NCBI GenBank assembly: GCA_017893485.1
Contig: CM030364.1
Span: forward strand, 201,655,292-201,719,291
DNA length: 64,000 nt
Source of the DNA: Hemerocallis citrina
Taxonomy: Eukaryota > Streptophyta > Magnoliopsida > Asparagales > Asphodelaceae
Direction of reading: 5' to 3'
The position numbers and the translations under genes are program-made. Each line of letters starts with the position of its first letter. Position 1 is the stretch's first letter. Positions 22,517 to 33,689 of this stretch are shown here, one piece after another. The notes beneath the pieces were generated by a model. That model saw only the letters and a program-made list of their open reading frames with translations, was not told the origin of the DNA and ran no database searches.

Positions 22517-23742
22517 GCTTCTAATCTCTTTCACTGTGGTCGGTCTTGGCCAATCTTTTACTGCCTCAATTTTCTGTGGGTTTGTAGCCACTCCATCCTT
22601 AGAAAGGATGTGACCCAGGAAGGCAACTTTGGTTTTCCAGAAGTCACATTTGGACAGCTTCGCATACAGTTGATGCTCTTATAGCTTCTTCAGAACCTCT
22701 GCTAGGTGCTCGGCATGCTCTTCCTCTGACTTGGAATAGACCAATATGTCGTCGTTGAATACAACGACAAAAGAAGTAATGAATGGTCGCAGAACCCTGT
22801 TCATCATGTCCATGAAAATAGCATGTGCATTGGTGACTCCAAATGGCATGACTAGAAACTCATAGTGACCATGCCTAGTTCGGAAAGCCGTCTTGTGCAC
22901 ATCTTCTTCTTTCACTCGGACTTGGTGATATCCTGACTGTAAGTCTATCTTGGAGAAAACAGCTGCTCCTTGTAGACGATCGAACAGATCATCGATTCGA
23001 GGAATATGATACTTGTTCTGTACTGTAACCTTGTTCAACTCTTTGTGGTCGATACACATCCTCATTTATCCATCCTTCTTCTTTACCAAAAGAACTAAGG
23101 CTCCCCACGGTGATGCACTAGGCCTGATGAATCCTTTGCTCAACAACTCTTCGATCTGCTTCTTGATTTCATCTTGCTCAACCGATGACATTCTGTATGG
23201 TGCCTTGGAAATAGGTACACTCCTTAGCTGAACAGTGATGCTAAACTCTACATCTCGATGAGGGGGAAGCCCTGGTAGATAATCAAGAAACACTGTTGGA
23301 AAATCTCGAACCACTGGAATCTGCCTCACTTCTTCCAGAACCTTCTGCTCTGACAAAACTGCTACCAACTGCTTACACTTCCTCTTACCTTTGAATGTAA
23401 ATGCTATTCCTCCTGGTGCCTTCACCACAACTTCCTTGATCTTGCACTCAATAGTAGCATTGTAAACTGACATCCAGTCTATGCCAATAATGATGTCGAT
23501 CCCTAAAATTGTCAATTCAATGAGGTCGATGCCAAAGAACCTGCCTCCGATCTCGAGATCACACCCTTCATAATATCGATCAGTTGTTAAGTTTTCTCCT
23601 GACAGAGTAGCCACAGATAGAACTTTTCCAGGAAAAATTTTAGGTTCGACTCCCAATTGTTTTGCAAATGAGGGTGACACAAATGTGTGCGATGATCCCG
23701 TATCAAATAAAACTGATGCTTTTATTCCATTTATTTGAATGT
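22517..23742 (-). pseudogene. Protease and reverse transcriptase, old element
   Basis: The protease keeps its catalytic site (LFDTGSSHTFVS, encoded near 23690-23720), unlike the younger element. Reverse transcriptase follows with [13 protein letters not shown] and the catalytic FNDDILVY, where Asn stands in for the usual Ile before the Asp pair. A stop near 23066 splits the frame and another lies near 22680. The frame runs to VKEIRSF and is then cut by the rearrangement at 22516. Confidence 0.85.
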
Positions 23743-23830
23743 CTCCAGTTACATAAGAGTACTCCCATTACATAACATTTATTACATAAGTAGAAAAAAC
23801 AACAAAACAACTAGGCTTAATCTCCCATAC
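23743..23830 (-). other. Gag-pol intron-like block, old element
   Basis: It holds the same position as the 97-nt intron candidate of the young element. Gag ends at VIT, then GTATGG, then 85-88 nt with stops, then the protease frame. The acceptor CAG is now CTG at 23748-23746, and an AG three bases further on (23744-23743) would also keep the frame. The frame relation is conserved although the sequence inside is not. Confidence 0.5.
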
Positions 23831-24932
23831 CTGTGATGACGTTGTCTACATCATCAGCATCTGCCTCGGTCAAAGCGAACACTCGCCCCTGGCAGAACTG
23901 CTTTTGCCCTGGGTTGGACTGCTTCTGACTCGGTCCTTCCTGCTGAAGTTGAGGGCAAAATGGCTTGATGTGGCCCTCCTTGCCACAGAGAAAACAAGCC
24001 CTGTTCGCCGGCGGCTTGGTACACCCAGAAGATATGTGGCCTGCCTCTCCACATTTGTAGCAAGTGGGTACCCTTCCAGTTACTACAACAGCATTTGCTC
24101 CAGTTGGTTTGAAACGCTGTGTTGGGGGCTCTCCCCTGAAATTGCTCGGTGCTACATTCCTCTTGCTCATACTCCAATTGTTTCTCTTGACATGTACTGC
24201 CTGGAACTAGTTCATATCTAACTAAGTAGCGACATCCCTTCTGACCAGCTTCTCAAATCTGTGGATACGTAGGGGTATCATCCGGGACCTCAAACTTGGC
24301 GTCAACCCTTGCTTAAATTTCCGTGCTTTCTTGGCTTCATCCTGTACCATTTCAGGTGCATACCTTGAGAGTTGGTTGAATTTGGTTTCATATTCCCGCA
24401 CAGACATACCACCTTGCTACAAGCTCGGAAATTTCATAGCCTTCTTCTCTTGAACATCCATTGGAAAGTAGTGACTTCTGAATTCTTCGAGAAACTCTTC
24501 CCAAGTAAGTTGCACATTGCCCAAAGTCATTTTCAGTGAATGCCACCAAACACCTGCATCATTCTCTAGCTGGATGGTGGCTAATTTCACCTTGCTGGCC
24601 TCTGGGGTCTCTAGCACTTCAAAGACTGTCTCGATCTGTCTGATCCAGTTGTCAGCTGCGTCTGGATTTGCCTGACCTTCAAACACAGATGGCTTCATCC
24701 TTTTGAACGATTCAACCAACCTGATTGCTTCGGAAACATGCACAGCTGGCCCTGGTCCACTATTTCTGGCAATGTTTGCAGCGACAGCATTTAAGGTCTG
24801 ATATACTCGAGCTAGTTCAGTCTCCAAATCTAGCCCATTCTCACCGTTATGCTCTTCGTCGTTCATGATCCTTTGTGCCATTTCTGAGTCATAAAATTCA
24901 TCATTAATCATCATAAATAACACAAATAACAT
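23819..24932 (-). pseudogene. Gag of the old Tekay-like element
   Basis: Three open pieces in order cover the gag domain (DNWIRQIETVFEV, WWHSLKMTLG, FLEEFRSHYFP), the middle (REYETKFNQLSRYAPE) and two zinc knuckles (CYKCGEAGHISSGC and CFLCGKEGHIKPFC). Both knuckles have all four ligands. Stops and small indels near 24417, 24222 and 24175 break the frame. Confidence 0.85.
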
Positions 24933-25047
24933 CGTTTCAACAAAAATTTATTCATTCCAAAATTAAACTTTTTACATTCAGAAAGAAAAATTTTGCTTCA
25001 GTACATCCATTACAAAAGACACCCTAGATTCTATGGTTTCTCTTGGC

Positions 25048-25522
25048 TTATCTGAGCTCTTCCCGTAGTTTCTGGATTTTCTTCCTCATATCTTCAAAGC
25101 TCTGTTGCCGCTCCTGCTTTTCCCAGCGAGTGAGGTGGTCCAACTTGGCAAAGTGTCGATCATTCACGTGTTGAACCTTCTCGAGTTCGCACACTTGAAA
25201 ACTCAGCTCCTGGATGCGCTCCTTATCTTCTGCCCGTCGTGCCTCCAAGAGGTTAACTCTCCACCTTTGAGTGTCCAATTCTCGTCGAAAAGAAGCAACA
25301 ATGTCATTGGTTCATCTGGAACGAGTTCTTCGTCTGAGGATTCTTCGGGGAGATCAGGCGGAGGTGGAGTAATCTCCCTGGACTCGGGGAATTCCTCTTC
25401 TATTTTTCCTGGTTCTTCTTCCTCTTCTTCTGGGTCTTCTTCTTCTTCCATTGGCTCTTCCTCTTCATCTTCGAAGGGGACAAATCAATGCGCCTCATTC
25501 TGGGGATCATGGTTATTGGCCA
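25048..25522 (-). pseudogene. Extra ORF upstream of gag: acidic and coiled-coil protein
   Basis: Between the primer-binding site and gag the minus strand encodes about 155 residues from an ATG at 25522. A Glu-rich acidic stretch (25440-25330) and a Pro-rich turn come first. A heptad-like helical region follows (LLEARRAEDKERIQELSFQV, then WEKQERQQSFEDMRKKIQKL), which looks like a coiled coil, ending at 25048. There is one in-frame stop near 25486 and one frameshift near 25290-25310. The younger element has only about 220 bases here and no such ORF. I do not recognise the protein. An accessory ORF upstream of gag is known in Ogre elements, but I see no sequence link. Confidence 0.6.
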
Positions 25523-25664
25523 TCTTATAGGGAAAAAGGAGGAGAAAATGTCATCTCATAGAGCAACACAAACATAAGTTTAAATATCTATAACTTGAAA
25601 ACTCACACTCTAGTTTCCACTCTAGGGTGTCGTTCCTTATAAATTTCTAGTAATTATGAAGCAT

Positions 25665-25676
25665 GCTCTGATACCA
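25665..25676 (-). other. Primer-binding site (initiator Met tRNA), old element
   Basis: On the minus strand this reads TGGTATCAGAGC, the perfect complement of the initiator-Met tRNA 3' end, two bases from the LTR. Confidence 0.9.
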
Positions 25677-25678
25677 TT

Positions 25679-28600
25679 TGTAATGCCCTGAATTCCAAAT
25701 AAGACCGAATTCGAGATTCCACAGGATCTTTACACTTCACTTCGTACAATTTTACAAGGAAATTTAAACCTTTCATCATACATCAGAGTTCTTTACATTG
25801 TTTACACAGCGGAAGATAAAAATGAAGTACAACAATGAAAAATAAAATACAACTTGCAACATCTTTAACATATAACAGCAACATATCACTTTACTTCTTC
25901 ATGAATATGTCCATTTCCTACATAATAAGCTGTGGGCACGTCAGTTATTTATAACTGAAGCAAATATTAAACTCGGCCATCCTCTTTATGCCGTACATAT
26001 AACGATCTCAACAATTTAACAGTCACAAACTTGAATGAAAAATAAAGTGTTAAATGTGACTATTCTAAACATGCAAGTGTATGCGATCCCTTAATGCCTA
26101 ATGCATATATTTTATAGTAGGATGACACTAATGCATACTTGTTCGGATTCTATGCATCCCATACTACATAGGTCCGAAGGCAAGCACCTACGCACTCTAC
26201 ATTTAAGGGTTCGATCCCTCGTCATGAAAACTACCCAGTAATAAGACCAGGTATAGATCATTCCACGAATATGGATCCAGTCCCGAAGTCTACCACCCGA
26301 CTGTTATAATAGACCCCTCATCATGCAAATCATCCCGCAAGTGCCCCTCTAGCCCTGGTATACGTATATACATTGGAGAACGGCAAACTATCCGCCCGAC
26401 TACGCATAGTCCTGGATTTAAAATAAAAGCCCGTCTCCCACGAAGCAACCACAGTTCCGGAATCCTCCGCCCGACTGGGTCTATAGTCCCGAAATCCTCT
26501 GCCCGACTATATAGAGTGCCCCACTTACGTTTGCCCAGATTTACTATATCTTCACTTATGTGCCTAGTTCTTAAGTTCAAGACATGAATAATTTTCCATA
26601 CCTAGAGTTAGTTTTACTCCCTACCGGACTTAATCAACAAAATACAGGATATCTCTATGGTCATATCTCAAAATATATCTCAACTCTTTTCAATTCAATA
26701 ATGCCGGTACCCGAGGTCTCACTAACTCTAACTCACATTTTCATGTACAAGAATCCATGGGTACACATACCCTTCAATAAACATGTCTTAAACTTAAATA
26801 TTCTTATCTTCAACTTATTCACAATTGATCAATGTCTTGCCTTACCACTTATTCACAAAATGATCATTTTATTTTCTTGACACTATTCATAATTCATTTA
26901 CAACATTTAGAAGCCATAACTCCTTTTCATGAATATAAATTAACCACTTGAAAACTTACTAGCAATAAAATGTATCTCAAAAATATTTCTTAAAACAAGT
27001 AAGAGTATGATCTTTTCAAAAGAAATCACTTCACACAAACATATTTTTCTCTTCTTCAAAATATAAATTTCATATTCTTTAGTAATTAAATCTTAAGTCA
27101 AAACTCACTTTCTATTTTAACTTCTCAAATATACTTGAAAAATTCTACAACTCTTTTTAATAAACTCTATTTCATTTTATAGAAATTTTAGTATTTTTCT
27201 CAAATTTTTGTTCTAATTTATACTTCCTTTTTTATTTAAACAAAAACCCAAAAAAATATATATGAAACCAAAAGGTTTCGAACCCATCTCCTCTGCCAGC
27301 ATAGTAAAACGCCCAAGACCCCACCCGCTAGCCGCTTGGTCCATGTGGACCTGGCATTAGGAATCCAAACCGAAAACCCCAAATGCCAACTTTAGGGTCT
27401 CGGAAATAATTTAAAAATAAAACAAAGTGGGTTTAGCAAGTTTCGAACCCTAGAACTCTTATAAGTACAGTAGTGCTCTATGGTGCGCTGGCTAACCAGT
27501 AAGTCCAAGTGTGATTTTTGATTATGAATCATGCTACTGTAGTTCTGTTCACACGATCTGAATTTAATTATTTTTCACAAAATTTGACATATGATTGATC
27601 TAAATTTTTTTTATGAACTAAAACTTTCTTATTCATACTGATTTCATTTGAAAACAATGATTCATGAATTTCCAAAACTTGAGTTCTAACCCTTGTATTT
27701 ATATTTCAAAATTGTCTCCTTCTCTTGAATGAAACAAAAGTTTCATTTCTTTATTTTAATCAAAATAACAATAATTTTAAAAAAATATTCTATGTATATT
27801 AGTTCAATTTCACCCAAAAATTCATTTTTTTATCAAAAATGGAAAGTCTCAACAAATAATGTTTCCATTACATTTCTACATAAGCATGTATGGTCATAAC
27901 TCTTCTTCTCATTTCAAATTAACAAGATGATAACTTATTTCTTTAATCACATCAAAATTCTACAATTTCATAGCACACAAAGAAAAAGCATGGATTTTGT
28001 TCTCTTTCTTTTTCTTATGTTCAATCAATCATGTTGACTAATAATAAAATTCATAAATAGCATGTATTTGTTCTCTTATTGTAACATTCACTTTACTACT
28101 CATATAATATATTAGCATGCATGTCTCATAATTTAGAAAAACATAAGATTACTCACATCACATCAATTGATCTATACTACTAATATCATGTTCTAGCATG
28201 CTCAAACGAACATTTAGAAAATATTAAGACCACCCACCTCTTATGAAGAATGAAAATCAAGAATGAAGAGACACTTCTAGCTTCTAGCTCCAACTAGCAC
28301 CTCCTTGTCCTTCTTCTCCTAGCAAGCCTCCAAAGTATAAGAAATACTCTCTTTCTCTCTTTCTTTTTCTCTTTAATTTTGTTTAGTTTAGGTGTGACAA
28401 GAGAAGAAAAATGAGGGTGTATTTATAGGTCAATGTGAGGGTTCAAATTGCATAGTTCTCCTCCTAATGAATTACTCTCTTAATTTTCCAACTCTTCATA
28501 ATCCTAACTCCTAAAACTCCCAACTCTTCATGATCCTAACTCTTCAAAACTCAAACCCCCACCCTCCATGATCAAAAACCGGCCACCCCCTTTTGGCTTT

Positions 28601-28987
28601 TCATTTTCCATGTGCACGTGTTGTGCACTAGTGCACACACATACACAATAATTAATACAATTTCTTTAGTTCCAAAATGTGTATTAAAAGTTGTTACATG
28701 TCAAGTGTGAGTCCATGCACAACTTTAAAATAAGATTTAATTAATGGGCTTGTCCCATGAGCTTTCTTTTTAATCAATTTAATTAATTATTCTAGTGGGC
28801 TCTTCTAATGGGCTAGAATCTCTCTTTAGGTCCATGTGTTTAATAAAAGGTTAAATAAAGATTATGCATGCCAAAATTGTAAATGAAAGTAAGAAATAGA
28901 GATGGAAAAATTTGCACGTGCAACATACGTGCAAAAATTTTAAAAAAAATGCATTTTTAATCAAAAATAAAAAAGTGGGTTGTTACG
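25679..28987 (-). repeat. 5' LTR of the old Tekay-like element
   Basis: This 3309-bp LTR runs from TGTAATGCCC to GGGTTGTTACG; the last base should be A, and the tip is mutated or lost. A minus-strand TATA box is at 28420-28428 and ACGTG cores at 28915-28931. Its middle matches 31-2514 better than it matches its own partner LTR. Confidence 0.85.
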
Positions 28988-29280
28988 CACGGGGGGGGGG
29001 GGGGGGGGGGGGGCTTTGTTGCAAATGAGAGAGAAGGTGGAGAGAGGAAGGTGGAAAGAGAGAGAGAGAGAAAGAGAGCTAGGTTTGGGCGAATTTGGGG
29101 TATCAGGTGTGAGTGTGATTGATGAGAAAAAATGGAGAGAAGAGATGACCAAAATACCCCTTCACACTTAGGCATCAAGATGAGGTGTGGGTGGAGCTAA
29201 TCGTAGCCGTCGGATCGTGATCGAGTGGCTGAGATGGCTATCTCACAATAAGGAGGCTCATCTCACCATCTCATATTAGA

Positions 29281-29284
<4 letters not shown>
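28988..29284. other. G-run and unassigned purine-rich DNA
   Basis: A run of 23 G (28991-29013) is followed by GA-rich sequence (29030-29085) and mixed sequence. Open frames on either strand come from the purine and pyrimidine bias. No gene is recognised. Confidence 0.55.

Positions 29285-29354
<70 letters not shown>
29285..29354. repeat. (CT)n(TA)n compound microsatellite
   Basis: About 22 CT units (29285-29328) run straight into about 13 TA units. The 5' end of the Helitron-like region lies in or near this tract, which makes its exact boundary unreadable. Confidence 0.9.
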
Positions 29355-29359
<5 letters not shown>

Positions 29360-29665
29360 AAGCCACAATAATAATAAAAATCTGGTATGAGACGATCTTA
29401 GCCGTTCATATATTGTATTGATCTAGCTGATTAAAGGCTGAGACTAAATAACTTAATGGGAACGCATATTACACATGCAATTGAACCAAGTGCACCAGAC
29501 CTCATTCCGCTGCCTCGATCCGTGCGTCGTCACCCTAACTGCTCCAATCTTTTCTCTCCCGATCTCTTTCAAAACCCAAACAAAATCTTACCAAACCCTA
29601 AACCCCCAACCTCAAAACCCTAAAATCTCAATCTTAGTCTTCGAGATTCTTGAAGATTCTCGAAG

Positions 29666-29882
29666 ATGAGCATGGTAGACATCATCGGCCCCAACGGCGC
29701 CGGTAAAACCACCATCATTGAATGCCTCACCTGCACCGGCAAGTTCCCCCCAACTCCCGCTCCACCACTCCTTCATCCACGACCCCAAGGTTGCTAGCGA
29801 GACCGAGACCAAGGCCCAAATCAAGCTCTGGCTCAAGACGGCCGTGGGGAAGGACGTCGTATGCGTCAGGTCGTTCCAGCTG
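29666..29882 (+). pseudogene. RAD50: RAD50 first-exon fragment
   Basis: After the ATG, five residues are followed directly by [14 protein letters not shown], the Walker A region of RAD50. RAD50 is the ATPase of the MRE11-RAD50-NBS1 complex for double-strand-break repair. The roughly thirty residues normally between the start and Walker A are missing by an in-frame deletion. After FPP a one-base shift moves into the frame reading [20 protein letters not shown] and then KDVVCVRSFQL, the standard continuation. It ends where the first RAD50 exon would be expected to stop. The AAACCCTAAA-rich stretch before the ATG is probably its captured leader. Confidence 0.88.
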
Positions 29883-30931
29883 ATTGAGTGATTATATAGT
29901 GATTATAATCATTGGATGAGATCTATCATGGATGATATGTAGTGTTTGATTTTTGTGTTGTAATGTATGTGTGTGAAAAAAATTAAGTGGCTTGGATGTA
30001 TCCAGATCATGTTATCAAGTGGTTGCAAAAAGAACCGATTTTCAATAATCGAGGATATTGGAGCACATGATGAATTAATAAGTGACCTCCAAATCACGTT
30101 ATTTTTATACAGATGTGTAAAATGACATAAATGAATGATGAATGCAAAAGATTTTCCATAATATGACTCATGACTGATTATAGTCAATCGACATGAGAGA
30201 GTTCTTCGTATAGACATGATCCCTTTTCTCTACCTCTAATTATCTCAATTTTTATATATTGGTATTATTCTAACTATCCCAGTCGATACTGAGATGCATT
30301 ATCAGATATTTGCCTACCGATACCCTTGTTATGTCCGACATTGCATGTGAATGGCAGCCTATACCAATACTGTATTTTGGAACCTTGATGTCACCTAAAA
30401 AAGAAAGCTCTGGAGCAACCCAAATTTAGGATAACTTAGACATATGTAAGATACCTCCATATAGTTACTATTTTTGTGACTTACCTTAATTTATAAACTA
30501 CCCCTAAGCAAATGATCTTGGCCTTTCCAAATGCCAAGATGTTTGATGCAGATGCAAATATTTTCTTACGATTATGTTTAATTGGAAACAAGCTTCTAAA
30601 AGTTCATGGAAGGCTTTTGCTTTGTTGACCATGTGTTGTTGGTATATAATGAATATTCTGTAGTTATTTAGTTTATATACTTTTTGCTATCATTCTAATC
30701 ATTTGAGTTGCTCCTGATGGTTGTATAATGGAAGAAGGGTAACTAGATTTGAAGACTATGATCAGTGATCTCTGATAATATCTAATATCTAGGGCATGTG
30801 GCTGCTCAAAAAATGAAATTACTTTTCTAACAATTTGATGCTTCCATGGTATTACTCATAAATTAATTGAAAGAACCACACTCTTTTAATTAGTTTGAAT
30901 AGGCAATTTAAATGTGTCTTTGTTGTTGTAG
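29883..30931. other. Unassigned spacer in the Helitron-like region
   Basis: AT-rich, intron-like sequence. It probably contains the RAD50 intron flank and the intron before the OTU exons. No coding motif is seen. Confidence 0.5.
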
Positions 30932-31394
30932 GAAGCTCTATCTTGTTTAGCCACGGAGTTTTAGTCAGGCAGTCCAATCCTACAAGAGAAAATTAAGGTT
31001 TGTTGACAGATGCAACAATTTCTGCATTATTTTCTGTTTTATTGGTAGCGAGTGCTAAATGTTATATCCATATCCAACCTAAAGCTAATTGGTGAACAAT
31101 ATGAAGCTCTTAGACGAATAAGGAGGGACGGAAACTGTTTCTTTCGAAGCTTTATGTTTTGCTATCTGGTAAAATAATGTTGAAACTTTTGTTATTTCCT
31201 ATATAATGGTGTTACTCTTGTAATAATTTAGTCTCAGTCTAATAAGACATATTCATGCCATTATGGATATAGGAACATATTCTAGAGACACAGGACAAAG
31301 CCGAGGTTGAGCGTATCACTGTCAACTTTGACCCATGCAAGAAGACACTTCAGGATCTTGGATATGGTGATTTTACCTTTGAAGATTTCTTTTC
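30932..31394 (+). pseudogene. Otubain-type OTU deubiquitinase fragment (OTU1/OTUB1-like)
   Basis: Three exon-like blocks match plant otubain, a cysteine protease that removes ubiquitin. Block 30932-30997 ends SGSPILQEKIK, with a TAG in place of one codon before it. Block 31085-31168 has GEQYEALRRIRRDGNCFFRS, which contains the catalytic DGNC. Block 31273-31394 has EHILETQDKAEVERI and KKTLQDLGYGDFTFEDFF. The splice donors at 30998, 31169 and the acceptor at 31272 are normal, but the acceptor before the second block looks lost. The rest of the catalytic domain, including the His, is absent. Confidence 0.87.
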
Positions 31395-33510
31395 GTTTAG
31401 TTAATCAATTTGGTTTTCCTTTTCCTTTTTATGTCCCCAACTTATTTATCTCCCTTTTTATTCTTCATATGGTAGTGACAAAAATGAGAAGTTAAGCATT
31501 TGAGAAAGCTATCCATACTCCCAACATTAATTTTTTTAATTCTATAAACTTTGAACAAACAAAAAAGGTCATGGTTACTGATATTTATAATGCGATTAAT
31601 GTTGCTCCTAAATTGTGACTGTCTTGGATATCTGTTGTTGCATGAATTATCCATGCTTTTATATCTATTTCATCCTTGAGTATCTGTAAATGTAATCACA
31701 TACGGACATTATGTGGATAATATTAGGTTTCTGAGGTGTCTAATCTTCGTTATTATAGCGTAGCCAAATGCAATTCACCTTCCGCTTGCTTCTAGGATGA
31801 GTTCTAAAGGACATCTCCTTGATTGCACTTATTTTGTCCTGCATTGTGTCCTTGATTACCATCCACTTCGTTACAATGTTTTGTATGTTATGATGTTGCA
31901 CTTAGTCATTAAATTGCTCTTACCGTTGTTCGTTGTTGAGTGTCTTTCTTCCATTTGTTGTAATTGCATTTGCCAATCTCTTTCAAATTGCTTTGTATGT
32001 TAAGAAGGAATGGGAGTTTTTTTAATTTTTATTCTGGGTTTGATTTGATAGATAAATTTGATAGACAAATTGAGAAAAACTCAAATCATTCGCTACCTAT
32101 CTTAGAGATTCACTTAATATGCCGGCTGATGTAGAATAATGCTATTGTCTTTTGCACACAGTAGACATTAAAAAAGGTATTGATCTTGATATTACACTAT
32201 CCTTTATGTTTTCTATTATGCTTGTCAAATGTTAAATTAGACAGTAGTAATTGATGTTTCTCTTTGTTTTTTTTTGTTTTAATTTGTGATTAGATAATTT
32301 TGTTTTAACTTAAGTTAATTTAGCCTATTTTTATTTGGCGAGTTATACAAACATTGTATGATTGTATGATTGTATCACATACCTTGTAGCATTCTACTTA
32401 ACTACCATTGTATGTATGATTGTATGACTGTATCACATACCTTGTAGCATTCTACTTAACTACCATTGTATGATTGTAACACATTCCTTATAGTGTTCTG
32501 CGAATTATCATTAATTAATGGTATATATTTGCTTTTATTTGAATGTTGCACATACATATGCTCAATATATAAGTATTAGGATGTGAAAATCTGTTTAAAC
32601 CCGATGCACTATGCGATGAACATTGAAAATGATACACATCAGGTTGCCCAATTTGACAATAATGTTTTTCATGTTTATTTTCTCCCATCAACGGTGATGA
32701 CCATACTCTAATTAACTTTTGTCTTTATTATATGTTAGGAATAAATGAATCAAAGTTCCAACTGAGCATAGTTTCTCATTCTTACAATCAGTATTATTTT
32801 TCCAGTCATGAGTGATGCTTGAATTGAGAATCTGTAGTGAATTGGAACAATAATGAAACAAATTTCAAGACTAGAGAAGAACAAGTTTAAAATTTGAAGA
32901 TTTCTTAAGACTTTAGGTTAATGAGATCGTTTCAAGTTAGGACATTAAAAAAACAAACATCACAGTTTTTAATGGTATATTGGTAATTAATAACTGATGG
33001 AAAGAGCTTGTTCACAATCTGAGCTCAAATGTCCTGAAAGTTATCAAGTATCAGATTTACGCACTATTTTTTGCTTTAAATTAGAGACGAGCCACTGAGT
33101 GCTAAGCCCGAATAAGACTTCCTGTTTGTTTCGTTATGTCAAAATTTATTTAGGAAAATTCTCAAGAGTCTATTTGTTGAGACTTGTTATTCAGGTTTCT
33201 CTCATATTCTGGCAATACTCTATTTGTTGCGACTTGTTGATCATGTTTTTTCTCAAATTTCGACAATAATTGGTACATAATGCGCACCCCTCTAAGTCTG
33301 ATAGACCAATACTAATTTAAGGCACAATGTTTGGTTGTAGATCTCTAACAGATAGAAGATTTTTCTCTTGTTGGTATTGGTTAGAAAATCTCAATACCTC
33401 TATGTATGAATGGAGGCCTAAACTAAGGCTAGATCTAACTAATTAAAATGGGCCTGCACGCTTAAGCCTAGCACAGGAACCTACTTTCTTAAAACCCTAA
33501 AGCAGCTCAG
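31395..33510. other. Unassigned spacer in the Helitron-like region
   Basis: Two kilobases of AT-rich sequence. A 57-60-bp segment around ACTACCATTGTATGATTGTAT is tandemly repeated at about 32345-32475. No protein motif is recognised on either strand. Confidence 0.5.
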
Positions 33511-33689
33511 TGGATTATCTTGGGAACAGATAAGATACATAATGTTATGGATATGAATACATTACATGGAGGGTTTGCAGCAGCTCTTATAAAATCTCCT
33601 TTATAGGTAACGAATGTCGTCTCATCCTATGGTTCAAATTCCCTGGGTGCAGTATATGATAGAGGTTTAATTGGTACCTACCATGGTTG
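33511..33689 (+). pseudogene. PMT-type methyltransferase fragment (QUA/PMT family)
   Basis: The exon-like block reads NVMDMNTLHGGFAAALI, then a stop, then TNVVSSYGSNSLGAVYDRGL and IGTYHGW. This is the conserved core of the plant putative methyltransferases (DUF248; QUASIMODO family), Golgi enzymes needed for pectin methylation and cell adhesion. The stop (TAG at 33604-33606) replaces the invariant Trp of the WVMNV motif. A good donor (GTGAGT) follows at 33690. Only this exon is present. Confidence 0.87.

Larger units (their letters stand above)
18691..28987 (-). mobile_element. Old Tekay-like Ty3/gypsy element, scrambled
   Basis: This is the same lineage as the element at 3138-13466, with the same gene order on the minus strand and close protein similarity, but heavily damaged. 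Most of RNase H and the start of integrase are missing, replaced by a duplicated integrase piece. Gag and pol carry many stops. The LTRs (18691-21155 and 25679-28987) differ in length by over 800 bp and diverge strongly in the middle. No 5-bp target duplication is visible (ATACC on the left, CACGG on the right). The ends may come from two elements joined by recombination. Confidence 0.85.
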
